DNA from: an uncultured Candidatus Saccharibacteria bacterium
GTDB taxonomy: Bacteria > Patescibacteriota > Saccharimonadia > Saccharimonadales > Saccharimonadaceae
Length of the DNA stretch: 38,249 nt
Assembly: GCA_947306585.1 (NCBI GenBank)
Contig: CAMZGX010000005.1
Location: 1 to 38,249, forward strand
Direction: 5' to 3'
Shown: one piece after another, positions 9,887-18,463 of the stretch
How positions within the stretch are numbered: the stretch's first letter is position 1
Layout: every line of letters starts with the position of its first letter
Notes under the pieces: model-generated
The model's input: the letters and a program-made list of their open reading frames with translations, nothing else
Databases searched by the model: none
Told to the model about the DNA's origin: nothing
Program-made: the position numbers and the translations under genes

Positions 9887-11530
9887 GTGGAAAAATATGG
9901 TATTATGAAGTTAGACTTTTTAGCTAGTAGAATAGGATTTTTTATGAAGCCATATCAACTAGCAATTCTTATTATATTGGGTGGCGTAGGAATACTTTCA
10001 AGCTCAGCGAGCTCTTCGAGCGGCGACGACTGTTCGGATTATGAGTTTATCTTTGCACGCGGTTCTGGCCAAAGTCTGAACGATGTCGATTATATGACAC
10101 TTAAAACTGAGGTTGAGGCAGCTCTAAAAGAAGAGAATATTAGTTTCTATGAACTAGGTGAGAACGGCGGCTATCCAGCTTTCTCTCCCGGCTTTAAGGA
10201 TGTGCTTGGAACTTATTTATCTGCTGGTGAATCTTATAAATTTGGTGAATCAGTTGAAAAAGGAACTGAAGAATTATTGTCTCATTTAAAATCGGAAACA
10301 AAGAGATGTGGTAATGAAAAATATATTCTTGCCGGTTACTCTCAGGGGGCTTTTGTGATAGATAAAACTTTGCCATATTTAACTGCAGAGAAAATTATTT
10401 ATGTAGCAACCTTTGGTGATCCGAAACTTTATCTCCCAGAAGGTAAAAATCGTAATGCCTGCAAGCAGATTGGCTTGTCGAGCTACCGAGTATACGTGCC
10501 AGATTGTGAGGTTGATGAGGGGATTTTTGGCGGACTTAACCCTTATGAAAGCCAAAACTTTGACGGTAAACGTGGTGCCTGGTGTAATCAGAATGATTTT
10601 ATCTGTGGGGCAAAACTTAACATTACCGATCTCTGGAAGGGACATACAAATTATACTAGCGAAAATGGTTATCAAAAATTTGCCAGTATTATAGCTGAGA
10701 AAATATCTAATTCTAAAGAGGATTCCGAAACGACTGCCCGCTATTCGGAAGCTAAGAAACGTGACATCGTTTTGATTAACGATTATTCAAATAGCCCACT
10801 CAGTAGCTCACTCAAAAAACGCTTAGTGGAACTAGCAAATCACGGGTCGAGAATATCGGTTTATAACCTTTATTCTTTTATAAACTATTCTTTGCAATGT
10901 GTCGAAATGATACCATTCACCAATGACCATCTTGAAGAACAACTAGCCCGGATCGACTCCGCGACTTTTGCTAATATTAGTGATATTAATGACAATATTT
11001 TCTTAGGTATAAGAGACGTCGCTAGACTAGTAAAATGGGAGCCTGGTAGTGAACGGCATATCTTTGTCTATTCGAATAAGAACTATAATAATTCGCTTAG
11101 TATAGACACTATTTCTTCAAAAGATGTTCTGAAAGTCTTGAAAGAGAATAATATAAAATTATCGATACTTAGTGAATCAGGCTTAGAGAAAGATGAAAAA
11201 TATCATGACCTAGTGATAGAATCTGGCGGACAGCTAATTGGTAGCCAGTACGACAAGATTATTCTAAGTCAAAATCAGACAGAGCTAAAACCGGAATATT
11301 TTTCTAAAACATTCGAAGTTAACCAAAATTCAGAGAATTCACTCGTTATAATTAACGGCGCCCTCTATGGTATTACCAATAAAAAGAAAATCGTCATTAG
11401 AAACCTCGATAAAAACCGGATTAATGACATTCAGTTTATAGGCTATGATGAAGCCGGCAATAAGGTGGATCAAAAAACCTTCCAGGTTGGCCAGGTAAAA
11501 ACGCCAGACACCGGGAAGGCTAAGCTCTAG
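9887..11530 (+). CDS. Secreted cutinase-family esterase with C-terminal vWA-like region
   Basis: DCSDYEFIFARGSGQ; CGNEKYILAGYSQGAFVID (GxSxG); CNQNDFICG...DLWKGHTNYTSENGYQKFA (Asp/His); then DIVLINDYSNS DxSxS-like motif; start codon uncertain (9887 GTG, 9905 or 9944 ATG). Confidence 0.78.
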   Translation: MEKYGIMKLDFLASRIGFFMKPYQLAILIILGGVGILSSSASSSSGDDCSDYEFIFARGSGQSLNDVDYMTLKTEVEAALKEENISFYELGENGGYPAFSPGFKDVLGTYLSAGESYKFGESVEKGTEELLSHLKSETKRCGNEKYILAGYSQGAFVIDKTLPYLTAEKIIYVATFGDPKLYLPEGKNRNACKQIGLSSYRVYVPDCEVDEGIFGGLNPYESQNFDGKRGAWCNQNDFICGAKLNITDLWKGHTNYTSENGYQKFASIIAEKISNSKEDSETTARYSEAKKRDIVLINDYSNSPLSSSLKKRLVELANHGSRISVYNLYSFINYSLQCVEMIPFTNDHLEEQLARIDSATFANISDINDNIFLGIRDVARLVKWEPGSERHIFVYSNKNYNNSLSIDTISSKDVLKVLKENNIKLSILSESGLEKDEKYHDLVIESGGQLIGSQYDKIILSQNQTELKPEYFSKTFEVNQNSENSLVIINGALYGITNKKKIVIRNLDKNRINDIQFIGYDEAGNKVDQKTFQVGQVKTPDTGKAKL

Positions 11531-11717
11531 AAGACAAGTGCCAGTGGTCGCCGTACTCACATTTATAGACTGAAAGCTCTGGTGCGCCGTAGTCGTATTG
11601 AGCAACTTTTGCGGCTACCTCTGCTTCTTCGCGAGTATCATAACAAATCTTCTGGGTTTCTCCAACCCAGCACTTCTTCGGCTCGAAAATTCCTTGATTT
11701 TGTTGACTTCTACTCAT
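11520..11717 (-). CDS. Small conserved-looking protein with YKCEYGDHWHL motif
   Basis: 65 aa ORF MSRSQQNQGIFEPKKCWVGETQKICYDTREEAEVAAKVAQYDYGAPELSVYKCEYGDHWHLSSRA; fills the gap between genes; two Cys plus HWH. Confidence 0.6.
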   Translation of the reverse strand: MSRSQQNQGIFEPKKCWVGETQKICYDTREEAEVAAKVAQYDYGAPELSVYKCEYGDHWHLSSRA

Positions 11718-11742
11718 GCTAAAGTATTATATAATAAAATTA

Positions 11743-12309
11743 ATGAGACGAAAAGGCACTAGCTCAGTCTATCTCGGAAGTGAGAAGAGTCTGCTTGATG
11801 CTTTGTCTAAATTACTTGATGAGCATCGCTCATTCTATATTCGGCCAAGAGATATAACCAGGGAGGCTGATCTAGCTAGCTCGTCTTTCTACATTCACTA
11901 CAGCTCAGTTCAAAATTTAATCGAAGTAAATGAAAAGAAAGTCCTAAACGCCGTTGAAAGACTAATTAACTCCGATAAATATAGACGGATGCCTAGCGAA
12001 GTGAAGTGGCGAAATATATTATATTGTTTATATCAGTACCGAGAATACTTGGCGATTGTAATAAAATCAGAAAATATCGGACTTTTGAGAAAACTATTTA
12101 TACTCATAAAAGACAATACCCCGACTACACGCCTAAATTGGTGTATTAAAAACAAAAGGCTAGTTAACACGACAATCTATTGTCTGATCTCGGTTCTAGA
12201 ATTGTGGCAAAAAGAAGACTTTAATATTGATAAGATTGATGAATACGCTAAAAGGCTTAATCAAATTTCAGCTTCAACGCCACATTTTTTCTGGCAATTT
12301 TTTCCTTAA
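11743..12309 (+). CDS. TetR/AcrR-like transcriptional regulator
   Basis: SLLDALSKLLDEHRSFYIRPRDITREADLASSSFYIHYSSVQNLIEVNEKKVL: TetR-type HTH; ATG 11743 lies 7 nt after TATAAT. Confidence 0.7.
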   Translation: MRRKGTSSVYLGSEKSLLDALSKLLDEHRSFYIRPRDITREADLASSSFYIHYSSVQNLIEVNEKKVLNAVERLINSDKYRRMPSEVKWRNILYCLYQYREYLAIVIKSENIGLLRKLFILIKDNTPTTRLNWCIKNKRLVNTTIYCLISVLELWQKEDFNIDKIDEYAKRLNQISASTPHFFWQFFP

Positions 12310-12355
12310 CCTATTATCGTTGTAAATATTACAATAAAATATAAGCAGAATCGTA

Positions 12356-12384
12356 TTGACACCCCACATTTAGTGGTCTAAAAT
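12356..12384 (+). promoter_or_regulatory. nrdD promoter (TTGACA-N17-TAAAAT)
   Basis: TTGACAccccacatttagtggtcTAAAAT. Confidence 0.75.
12362..12377 (+). promoter_or_regulatory. NrdR box 1
   Basis: CCCCACATTTAGTGGT, similar to NrdR box ACACWATATATWGTGT, lying between -35 and -10. Confidence 0.65.
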
Positions 12385-12392
12385 AATATCAG

Positions 12393-12408
12393 ACACTAAA
12401 TATAGTGG
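12393..12408 (+). promoter_or_regulatory. NrdR box 2
   Basis: ACACTAAATATAGTGG, 31 bp start-to-start from box 1. Confidence 0.75.
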
Positions 12409-12482
12409 TCAGCAAGTATCAGAAAAAAGCAAAAAAATACTAAAATTTAGAGGTTTGGACAGAAATAGGAGGTATAATTTTT

Positions 12483-14840
12483 ATGTTCAAAAAAATCCAG
12501 AAGCGCGACGGAAAAATCGTAAACTTCAACCCCGAAAAAATTGTCGATGCAATCGCTGCTGCAGGTGCGGCAACAGAGGAATTTAAATACGAACGCGCAA
12601 AATCACTCGCTGAAAAAGCAGTAAAACGTGCCGAAGAAACTATTACTCAACGTACTCCAAAGGTTGAACAAATCCAGGATATCGTAGAGCAAGTTCTTAT
12701 GGAATCAAGCTTTAAGCGCACCGCAAAAGCTTACATTACTTATCGCCAAGAGCGCAACCGCACTCGTGAAGCAAAATCAAACCTTATGGATTCATACCGC
12801 AAGATCTCTCTTGCTGATGCATCTGAAGATTCAGACATTAAACGTTCAAACGCAAACGTTGATGGTAACTCAGCAATGGGCAAGATGCTTCAATTCGGTG
12901 CAGAAGGTTCAAAGGAATTCGCAAAAGCAGTTTTGATGGATCCAAGATTTTCTGCTGCTCACGATAATGGTGACATCCATATCCATGACCTCGATTTCTA
13001 TGCGACCGGTACCCTCACTTGCTGTCAAACCGATCCACTAAACCTCTTCAAGGATGGTGGTTTCAATACTGGACACGGCCATCTTCGCACTCCAAACTCA
13101 ATTGGTTCATACGCTGCGCTCGCTGCTATTATCCTTCAAGCAAACCAGAACGAGCAACACGGTGGTCAATCAATTCCAAACTTCGATTATGCAATGGCAC
13201 CAGGCGTTGATAAAACCTTCAGAAAGTCATTGAAGCGCAATCTCGAGAAATACAACGAGTTTACTGGTAAAGACATCAAAATCACCATTCCAGAAGATAT
13301 TAAATATGGTGAAGATGATAAGCTCAAGAAACTCAAAGTCCCTGAAGGTGTCATCAAGACTTCAAGTGAAGACACTGAAAAACAAACTTTCCAAGCTATG
13401 GAAGGCTTCATTCATAACCTCAATACTATGCACTCACGTGCTGGTGCACAGGTTCCATTCACATCAATCAACTTCGGTACTGACACTTCTGCATCCGGCC
13501 GTCTCGTCTCAAAGTACCTCCTTGAAGCAACTATGAATGGTCTTGGTAAAGGTGAAACTCCAATCTTCCCAATCTCAATCTTCAAGGTTAAGGAAGGTGT
13601 CAACTACAACCCAGAAGATCCAAACTACGATCTCTTCAAGCGCTCAATGGAAGTATCTGCAAAGCGTCTTTTCCCAAACTTCTGTTTCATCGACGCTCCA
13701 TTCAACCTTCAATATTATAAGAAGGGTGACTACCGCACTGAAATCGCAACCATGGGCTGCCGTACTCGTACTTTCGGTTCAGTCTTCCCAGAATCAGATG
13801 GTATCGTAACTGGTCGTGGTAACTGTTCATTCACAACTATCAACCTCGTCCGCCTCGGCATCAAACACGGTATCGCTCTTAAAGAACGTAAAGAGGCAGA
13901 CTGGTCTGGTTTCTACAAAGAACTCGATGAGAAGATGGAACTCGTTCGTGATCAACTCCTCGAACGCTTTGAATTCCAAGCAAACCAGCATGTCCGCAAC
14001 TTCCCATTCCTCATGGGCCAAGGCAACTGGTTTGGTTCAGAAAAACTTGGTTGGAACGACACTCTTCGTGATGTCATCAAACACGGCTCACTTTCAATCG
14101 GCTTTATCGGCCTTGCTGAAACTCTCGTTGCTATGGTTGGCAAACACCACGGTGAAGATGAAGAAGCACGCGAACTTGGTCTCGACATCATTACTCACAT
14201 GCGTGAGAAATGTGATGAATTTAGCAAGAAATATAAACTCAACTTTACACTTCTTGCAACTCCAGCTGAAGGTCTTTCTGGTCGCTTCACTAAGATGGAT
14301 CGCAAAGAATACGGCAAGATCAAAGGTGTAACCGACAGGGAATTCTACACTAACTCATTCCACGTACCTGTATACTACCCAATCTCTGCATTTGATAAGA
14401 TCGACATCGAAGCTCCATATCACAACCTTTGTAATGCTGGTCACATTTCATACATCGAACTTGATGGTGACCCAAGCGATAATATTGAAGCTTTTGAAGC
14501 TGTTATCCGTCACATGCACGACAAGGGAATTGGTTATGGCTCAGTTAACCACCCAGTTGACCGTGACCCAGTCTGTGGCTTCTCTGGTATCATCAAAGGC
14601 GATCGCTGTCCAAGCTGTGGTCGCAAAGAAGATGATGTTCTCTTTGAGAGACTTCGCCGTATCACCGGCTACCTCGTAGGATCACTCGAACGCTGGAACG
14701 ATGGTAAAAAAGCTGAGGAAGCAGCACGCGTAAAACACACTGTCTGCCTAAGCGACAAAAACGGTGTTTACACTAAAGCTCAAAAAGCTGCACGCGAAAC
14801 TGCAAAGCAGACTGCTAAAAAAGCTATCGGCGCAGAATAA
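12483..14840 (+). CDS. nrdD: Anaerobic (class III) ribonucleoside-triphosphate reductase
   Basis: N-terminal ATP-cone KRDGKIVNFNPEKIVDAI; CSFTTINLVRLGIKHGI; zinc CGFSGIIKGDRCPSCG; glycyl-radical RRITGYLVG. Confidence 0.97.
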   Translation: MFKKIQKRDGKIVNFNPEKIVDAIAAAGAATEEFKYERAKSLAEKAVKRAEETITQRTPKVEQIQDIVEQVLMESSFKRTAKAYITYRQERNRTREAKSNLMDSYRKISLADASEDSDIKRSNANVDGNSAMGKMLQFGAEGSKEFAKAVLMDPRFSAAHDNGDIHIHDLDFYATGTLTCCQTDPLNLFKDGGFNTGHGHLRTPNSIGSYAALAAIILQANQNEQHGGQSIPNFDYAMAPGVDKTFRKSLKRNLEKYNEFTGKDIKITIPEDIKYGEDDKLKKLKVPEGVIKTSSEDTEKQTFQAMEGFIHNLNTMHSRAGAQVPFTSINFGTDTSASGRLVSKYLLEATMNGLGKGETPIFPISIFKVKEGVNYNPEDPNYDLFKRSMEVSAKRLFPNFCFIDAPFNLQYYKKGDYRTEIATMGCRTRTFGSVFPESDGIVTGRGNCSFTTINLVRLGIKHGIALKERKEADWSGFYKELDEKMELVRDQLLERFEFQANQHVRNFPFLMGQGNWFGSEKLGWNDTLRDVIKHGSLSIGFIGLAETLVAMVGKHHGEDEEARELGLDIITHMREKCDEFSKKYKLNFTLLATPAEGLSGRFTKMDRKEYGKIKGVTDREFYTNSFHVPVYYPISAFDKIDIEAPYHNLCNAGHISYIELDGDPSDNIEAFEAVIRHMHDKGIGYGSVNHPVDRDPVCGFSGIIKGDRCPSCGRKEDDVLFERLRRITGYLVGSLERWNDGKKAEEAARVKHTVCLSDKNGVYTKAQKAARETAKQTAKKAIGAE

Positions 14841-14855
14841 AACTAAACGCTTAAG

Positions 14856-14884
14856 GTTTACCCCGAGACAAATTCGGGGTAAAC
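14856..14884 (+). other. Perfect 11-bp intercistronic hairpin between nrdD and nrdG
   Basis: GTTTACCCCGA-gacaaat-TCGGGGTAAAC, no T-run following. Confidence 0.85.
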
Positions 14885-14902
14885 TTATCTAAAGGAAAAA
14901 AT

Positions 14903-15427
14903 ATGAAAGAATGGAAATCTCCAGTGCCGGGTTCAGATAAAACCCACATTAGACTATCTGGTCCAATCGAACATGATTCGATTGTGAATGGCTATGGTCT
15001 TCGTGCTGTCGTCTGGACACAAGGCTGTTTTATTCATTGCAAAGGCTGTCAAAATCCTGAAACTTGGGATCCGGAAGCTGGCGTTTTAGTTGATATTGAG
15101 GATATTAAAGAAGAACTTCGTAATCTCAAAGGGCAATCCGGTCTTACATTTTGCGGTGGCGAGCCATCAGTCCAGGCCGAAGCTTGTATTGAAATTGCTC
15201 GATTTGTAAAACAGGAGCTTGGTTGGAATGTCTGGAGTTTTTCTGGTTATACCTACGAAATGCTAAAAGAAAAAGGTGGCAAGCAATGGGAATTTGTGAA
15301 AGAGCTTGATGCTTTGATTGATGGACCATTTGTGCTTGCTGAACGCGATTTAACTTTGAAATTCCGTGGTTCACGCAACCAACGTCTCCTCCACTTAAAA
15401 AATGGTGAAATCACCAAAGTTGAATAA
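14903..15427 (+). CDS. nrdG: Anaerobic ribonucleotide reductase activating protein (radical SAM)
   Basis: TQGCFIHCKGCQNPETWD CxxxCxxC; LTFCGGEP; adjacent to nrdD. Confidence 0.92.
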   Translation: MKEWKSPVPGSDKTHIRLSGPIEHDSIVNGYGLRAVVWTQGCFIHCKGCQNPETWDPEAGVLVDIEDIKEELRNLKGQSGLTFCGGEPSVQAEACIEIARFVKQELGWNVWSFSGYTYEMLKEKGGKQWEFVKELDALIDGPFVLAERDLTLKFRGSRNQRLLHLKNGEITKVE

Positions 15428-16303
15428 TTAAATCTTGAAATAATTCTTGTGAATTGTAATCAACCTGTCTTCTGGCAGGTTGAATTTTTTCTCCGGGACA
15501 TACGTGCGGATTGCCGTGAGAAAATCAGCTAGCTGTGGTCCAGTAAGTTTAATGCCATTCTTCTCGAGTGCGAAACGCAAGAACTCGATCGCGGTTTTAT
15601 CATCCAAAACTTTGAACCATGCACGTTCAAAAACACCGTCTTTCGGCATTAAACTCTCTAAAATCTCTTCAATTTCAGTGCGAATTTTTTGTTGGGAAAA
15701 ATACATTTCCTTCATAGTTTGATTTAGATCAAAACGTACGCCTGGATCCATAATCTTAATGGCCCAGCGGATGCGATTTCTAAGATATTTATCGGAAGAG
15801 TTAGTTGGGTCTTCGCGGAAAGAAATTTTATGTCTTGCAGCGTAAGTTAAAATGTCGCCTTTAGATTCTGGAAGTAAAATGTCTCCGGAAAGAAATGGAC
15901 GAAAAGTACCAGGCATATTGAAGGGGGTGAGTCCGCGCCAGCCGGTGCCGCGTGAAAGATTAATGAAAATGCTTTCAACTAGATCATCTAAATGGTGCGC
16001 AGTATAAATTAAAACTTCTTCGCCAGGAACACGCTTTTTAATATCATCGCGTAATCCAAACAGAAACTTATAGCGTGCTTCGCGCGCAGCTTCCTCAGAA
16101 GTATTCTCGCCGAGTTTAGCATGTCCAGCCGTAAATGCAACATTGAGTTCTTCGCATTTTTTTCTAACGAACTCTTCGTCTTCGTCAGCAGATTTTCTGG
16201 TGCCATGGTTGAAATGTGCCACCAAAATATCTGGGTCATTCTTGAAAAGATCAAGAAGAACCATGGAATCCACCCCGCCGGAAACCGCTAAAACTTTTTT
16301 CAT
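15428..16303 (-). CDS. tilS: tRNA(Ile)-lysidine synthase
   Basis: MKKVLAVSGGVDSMVLLDLF PP-loop; VAHFNHGTR; TAHHLDDLVESIFINLSRGTG. Confidence 0.9.
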   Translation of the reverse strand: MKKVLAVSGGVDSMVLLDLFKNDPDILVAHFNHGTRKSADEDEEFVRKKCEELNVAFTAGHAKLGENTSEEAAREARYKFLFGLRDDIKKRVPGEEVLIYTAHHLDDLVESIFINLSRGTGWRGLTPFNMPGTFRPFLSGDILLPESKGDILTYAARHKISFREDPTNSSDKYLRNRIRWAIKIMDPGVRFDLNQTMKEMYFSQQKIRTEIEEILESLMPKDGVFERAWFKVLDDKTAIEFLRFALEKNGIKLTGPQLADFLTAIRTYVPEKKFNLPEDRLITIHKNYFKI

Positions 16304-16322
16304 GTGTTATACTAATTATAAC

Positions 16323-16919
16323 ATGTTACTAAAATCATCTCGTCTTATCGGTTGTCCAGTATTAAGCCTTCATCTTGGTGGCCCAATTGGACGTGTCGTA
16401 AGTGAAGTAGTTGATCCAGAAAATTTAAAGATTATTGCTTTAAACGTTGATGGACCCCAAACTGGCGACGGTGAGCATGGTGATATCCTTGATCTTCGTA
16501 GTGTTCGTGAATATTCAAACATCGGTATGATTATTGATTCGATTGACGACCTTGTTTCTCGTGGTGACATTATTAAGCTCGACGAAATTATGGACTTAAA
16601 TTTCAATGTCGTTGGGCTTGAAGTTAAAACCAAAAAGGGAACTAAACTTGGTAAAGTTGTTGATTATTCTTTTGATCCAAATACTATGGAAATTATGCAA
16701 TTCACCGTAAAACGTCCGCTCATGAAATCATTCTTAGATCCAGAATTAATTATTGGCCGTTCACAAATTAAAGAAGTTAATGATTACGAATTAATCGTTA
16801 AAGACGAAGAAGAAAAAATCAAAAAAGAATCTGGTCGCAAAGATTTTGTACCAAACTTCGTTAACCCATTCCGTGACGGAAAACTTGCTACTAATGAAGC
16901 AACGATAAAAGATGAATAG
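16323..16919 (+). CDS. PRC-barrel domain protein
   Basis: MLLKSSRLIGCPVLSLHLGGPIGRVVSEVVDPENLKIIAL and second repeat VKTKKGTKLGKVVDYSFDPNTMEI; ATG 16323 preferred over track start 16143, which would read through tilS. Confidence 0.8.
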   Translation: MLLKSSRLIGCPVLSLHLGGPIGRVVSEVVDPENLKIIALNVDGPQTGDGEHGDILDLRSVREYSNIGMIIDSIDDLVSRGDIIKLDEIMDLNFNVVGLEVKTKKGTKLGKVVDYSFDPNTMEIMQFTVKRPLMKSFLDPELIIGRSQIKEVNDYELIVKDEEEKIKKESGRKDFVPNFVNPFRDGKLATNEATIKDE

Positions 16920-16971
16920 TTGACATTACAAAAACGCTTATGCTAAACTTATAGTATACAATTAGGTCGTA
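16920..16971 (+). promoter_or_regulatory. Paralog-family promoter TTGACA-N18-TAAACT (CTTATGC extended) plus AGGTCGTA
   Basis: TTGACAttacaaaaacgcttatgcTAAACT; AGGTCGTA 16964-16971. Confidence 0.7.
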
Positions 16972-16975
16972 TGCT

Positions 16976-18463
16976 ATGAAAAAGAATAAAGCGCAAAGCT
17001 TGAATATGTTTAGTAAAGTTGGTATTTTTGCCGGTTCATTTTTAGTCACAGCTCTTGCTGTGTATTTTTATTCGCCAGTAATCAGGACTAATGCGACAAG
17101 CTCATATAATACGACAGACCAACGAGAACTGCAAGTTGGAATATTTGTGACTCCGCATATTGGAATAAGTTTAGATAAAGAGGAAGTTGATATCTCTGCT
17201 CTACCAGGTTCATTTGCGTCCGGCAATGTAAATGTTTATGTTGCGACAAACTCGTATTTGGGACATACGTTGACGATTGAGGATGCAGACGCTAACACTA
17301 GTATGATGCACGATAATCCGTCAGTTACAACTCAAATTCGTTCTAACTACGAAGGAACGAAGACTAGCTCTACTATGGAAGTTGAAAATTGGGGCTTTTC
17401 ACTAAATGCTACAGATTTTTATAGTATGCCTCCAAATGGAATATCAACCCTAATTAATAAGACTAATGCAGCCTCACCAGAAAATCCTGGCTATGATACA
17501 AAGACTGTAAGTTTTGGCGCTAAAGTTGGAATGGATACAATTTCAGGAACATATACTGACGTAGTAATCTTTACGGCATACGTAAATACGCAAGACGGAT
17601 TGTTCTATATTGAAGAAAATGGTGAAGACGTGAGGGTTCCAATTTATACCCTTGGTGGCACAACTGCTAACATGCAAAACTTTGACTGCGAGCGCGTCCC
17701 AATGGGCCAGATTGTAAACACGACCGATCTTCGCGACGGTAACGTCTATTCAGTTGGTAGGCTTGCCGATGGTAAATGTTGGATGCGTCAAAACTTGCGC
17801 TTAACAAATTATACTCTTACTCCTGAAGACTCGAATGTTGCAGAGAACTTTGTGCTTAAAGCTAGTGACATGTCTGGATTTGAATTAAGTCAAGAAGACC
17901 TAGACGCAAATGTGATGAATGATGCCGTCTATTACCTGGATGATAGTAATGGCGCATATTACTCGTGGTATGCTGCCACTGCTGGATCTATCGAAGCCTA
18001 CAATGATGAGGTCGATGGAAGTTTTATTGGGACACTCCAATATTCGGTTTGCCCAAAGGGTTGGCATATGCCGGACTATGATGATTATGAAAATTTGTTC
18101 TACATTGTCGATCCGACTCAGCTTTCAAGTGGTGGAGGTAGTGTAGTAGAAAGAAGCGGCGTAAGTTACCCTTATATATCTCTTGATTATACATTATTAA
18201 ACTTATATCTATCTGGATCCCTACGGAACGGCATATTTGATGAAGTAGGTGAAGCTGGCCTGATTTGGATGCCTGATACTTATTACTATAAAGAATCACC
18301 GTATATGCTTGAGACGTATAAGCTAAATATCGTCGGCGGCGAGGATGGTTTTGCTACACTTCAAGGTAAAGATGAAAACTATGGCGTGGGTCTTCCAGTA
18401 CGTTGTGTCACTGGCTCTACTATCAATAAATATCAGCGTGTAGAAGAGGGGGGTAGCTTTTAA
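16976..18463 (+). CDS. Secreted paralog, subtype B, with FISUMP-like C-terminal domain
   Basis: KVGIFAGSFLVTALAVYFYSPVIRTNA; TNSYLGHTLTIEDADANTSM; LRDGNVYSVGRLADGKCWMRQNLRLT; CPKGWHMP; LPVRCVTG. Confidence 0.75.
   Translation: MKKNKAQSLNMFSKVGIFAGSFLVTALAVYFYSPVIRTNATSSYNTTDQRELQVGIFVTPHIGISLDKEEVDISALPGSFASGNVNVYVATNSYLGHTLTIEDADANTSMMHDNPSVTTQIRSNYEGTKTSSTMEVENWGFSLNATDFYSMPPNGISTLINKTNAASPENPGYDTKTVSFGAKVGMDTISGTYTDVVIFTAYVNTQDGLFYIEENGEDVRVPIYTLGGTTANMQNFDCERVPMGQIVNTTDLRDGNVYSVGRLADGKCWMRQNLRLTNYTLTPEDSNVAENFVLKASDMSGFELSQEDLDANVMNDAVYYLDDSNGAYYSWYAATAGSIEAYNDEVDGSFIGTLQYSVCPKGWHMPDYDDYENLFYIVDPTQLSSGGGSVVERSGVSYPYISLDYTLLNLYLSGSLRNGIFDEVGEAGLIWMPDTYYYKESPYMLETYKLNIVGGEDGFATLQGKDENYGVGLPVRCVTGSTINKYQRVEEGGSF

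Noticed and set aside
13816-14331. 171-aa +strand ORF inside nrdD
   Set aside because: Out-of-frame shadow of nrdD; S/T/L-rich composition and no start context.
16143-16322. N-terminal extension of the PRC-barrel ORF
   Set aside because: The extension is antisense to the conserved tilS start; ATG 16323 with a TATACT -10 gives the proper PRC N-terminus.
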